DNA of 64,000 nt from Kribbella sp. ALI-6-A. Its GTDB lineage: Bacteria; Actinomycetota; Actinomycetes; Propionibacteriales; Kribbellaceae. The position numbers were made by a program, and so were the translations under genes. Of this stretch, positions 63,857-64,000 are shown in pieces. The notes below the pieces were generated by a model. That model saw nothing but the letters and a program-made list of their open reading frames with translations, was not told where the DNA came from and made no database searches. The stretch covers positions 1,116,001 to 1,180,000 of the forward strand of contig NZ_MTQN01000010.1 in NCBI RefSeq assembly GCF_001984195.1. The letters are read 5' to 3'. Numbering within the stretch: position 1 is the stretch's first letter; the number at the start of each line of letters is the position of its first letter.

Positions 63857-64000
63857 CTAGAACAACGCGGAGACGAGGGTGGTGGGGTCCGCAGTGGCCG
63901 GCCAGTCGCTGACCTGGCCGTCGCCGAGTTCCACGACTCGCCACGCTCCGTCCGTACGCCGGATGACGTCGACGGTGACGAAGGGCAGGGCGAGCTCGGC
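63857..64000 (-). CDS. ATP-grasp protein, C-terminal fragment
   Basis: The last 47 residues of a gene whose start lies beyond the window. The sequence includes PFVTVDVIRRTDGAWRVVELG, then DGQVSDWP, which resembles the end of DUF4343-type ATP-grasp proteins. The stop is TAG at 63859-63857. It lies 55 nt from the helicase start on the same strand. Confidence 0.7.
   Translation of the reverse strand, partial: AELALPFVTVDVIRRTDGAWRVVELGDGQVSDWPATADPTTLVSALF

Overview
The window is high-GC DNA with tightly packed genes, many GTG/TTG starts and many 1-4 nt gene overlaps, as in an actinobacterium. Lineage hints are a mycothiol-enzyme-type DinB protein, an F420-type luciferase-like oxidoreductase, an arginine/glycine-rich insert in Rho, and a MurA with Asp at the fosfomycin Cys site. 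From memory, gene order from argS to murA follows Mycobacterium tuberculosis Rv1292-Rv1315. My best guess is a Propionibacteriales genome such as Kribbella; the sequence alone does not prove the genus.

Region 1 (1-24,000) is accessory or metabolic. It holds the end of an MFS transporter; a class B flavin monooxygenase divergent from a LysR regulator; an SDR-cupin dioxygenase operon; two tandem paralogous four-helix membrane proteins; and an aerobic cobalamin operon (MFS transporter, cobG, cobH, cobIJ, joined by 4-nt GTGA overlaps) with cobF nearby. Next come an AlkD-like protein, a tartrate/D-malate dehydrogenase, an F420-type oxidoreductase with a TetR regulator, and zwf. A YCII/DGPF protein, an ECF42-type sigma factor and a DinB-fold enzyme follow, with matching candidate promoters before the first and third. 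The region ends with a lipoate ligase, a PhzF protein, tRNA-Arg(CCG), a PspC protein and two lipoproteins.

Region 2 (24,055-35,363) is housekeeping: argS-lysA-hom-thrC-thrB, then rho, rpmE, prfA and prmC with clear intrinsic terminators after rho and rpmE. A block of three genes (lipoprotein, secreted metalloprotease with ricin-type lectin domain, adenosine deaminase family protein) separates prmC from the Sua5/TsaC gene.

Region 3 (39,097-49,710) runs Sua5/TsaC, WecA-type phosphotransferase, two small ATP-synthase-associated membrane proteins, atpBEFHAGDC and a DUF2550 protein. A repeat-flanked candidate promoter lies before the atp block.

Region 4 (49,800-58,073) is a second inserted block: SppA, an NTF2-like protein, a serine hydrolase lipoprotein, a PhyH dioxygenase divergent from an AraC regulator, an odd hypothetical locus, a Tat-exported amidase coupled to a 99-residue partner, and a frameshifted DUF4279-like gene. 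Conserved order resumes with the cob(I)alamin adenosyltransferase and murA, then fabV, a DEAD-box helicase and the end of an ATP-grasp protein.

The most novel signals are a dispersed palindromic element (three clear copies, all just downstream of genes), the matching ECF promoter pair, and several gene-structure oddities. I saw no CRISPR array, insertion sequence, phage or defence island.
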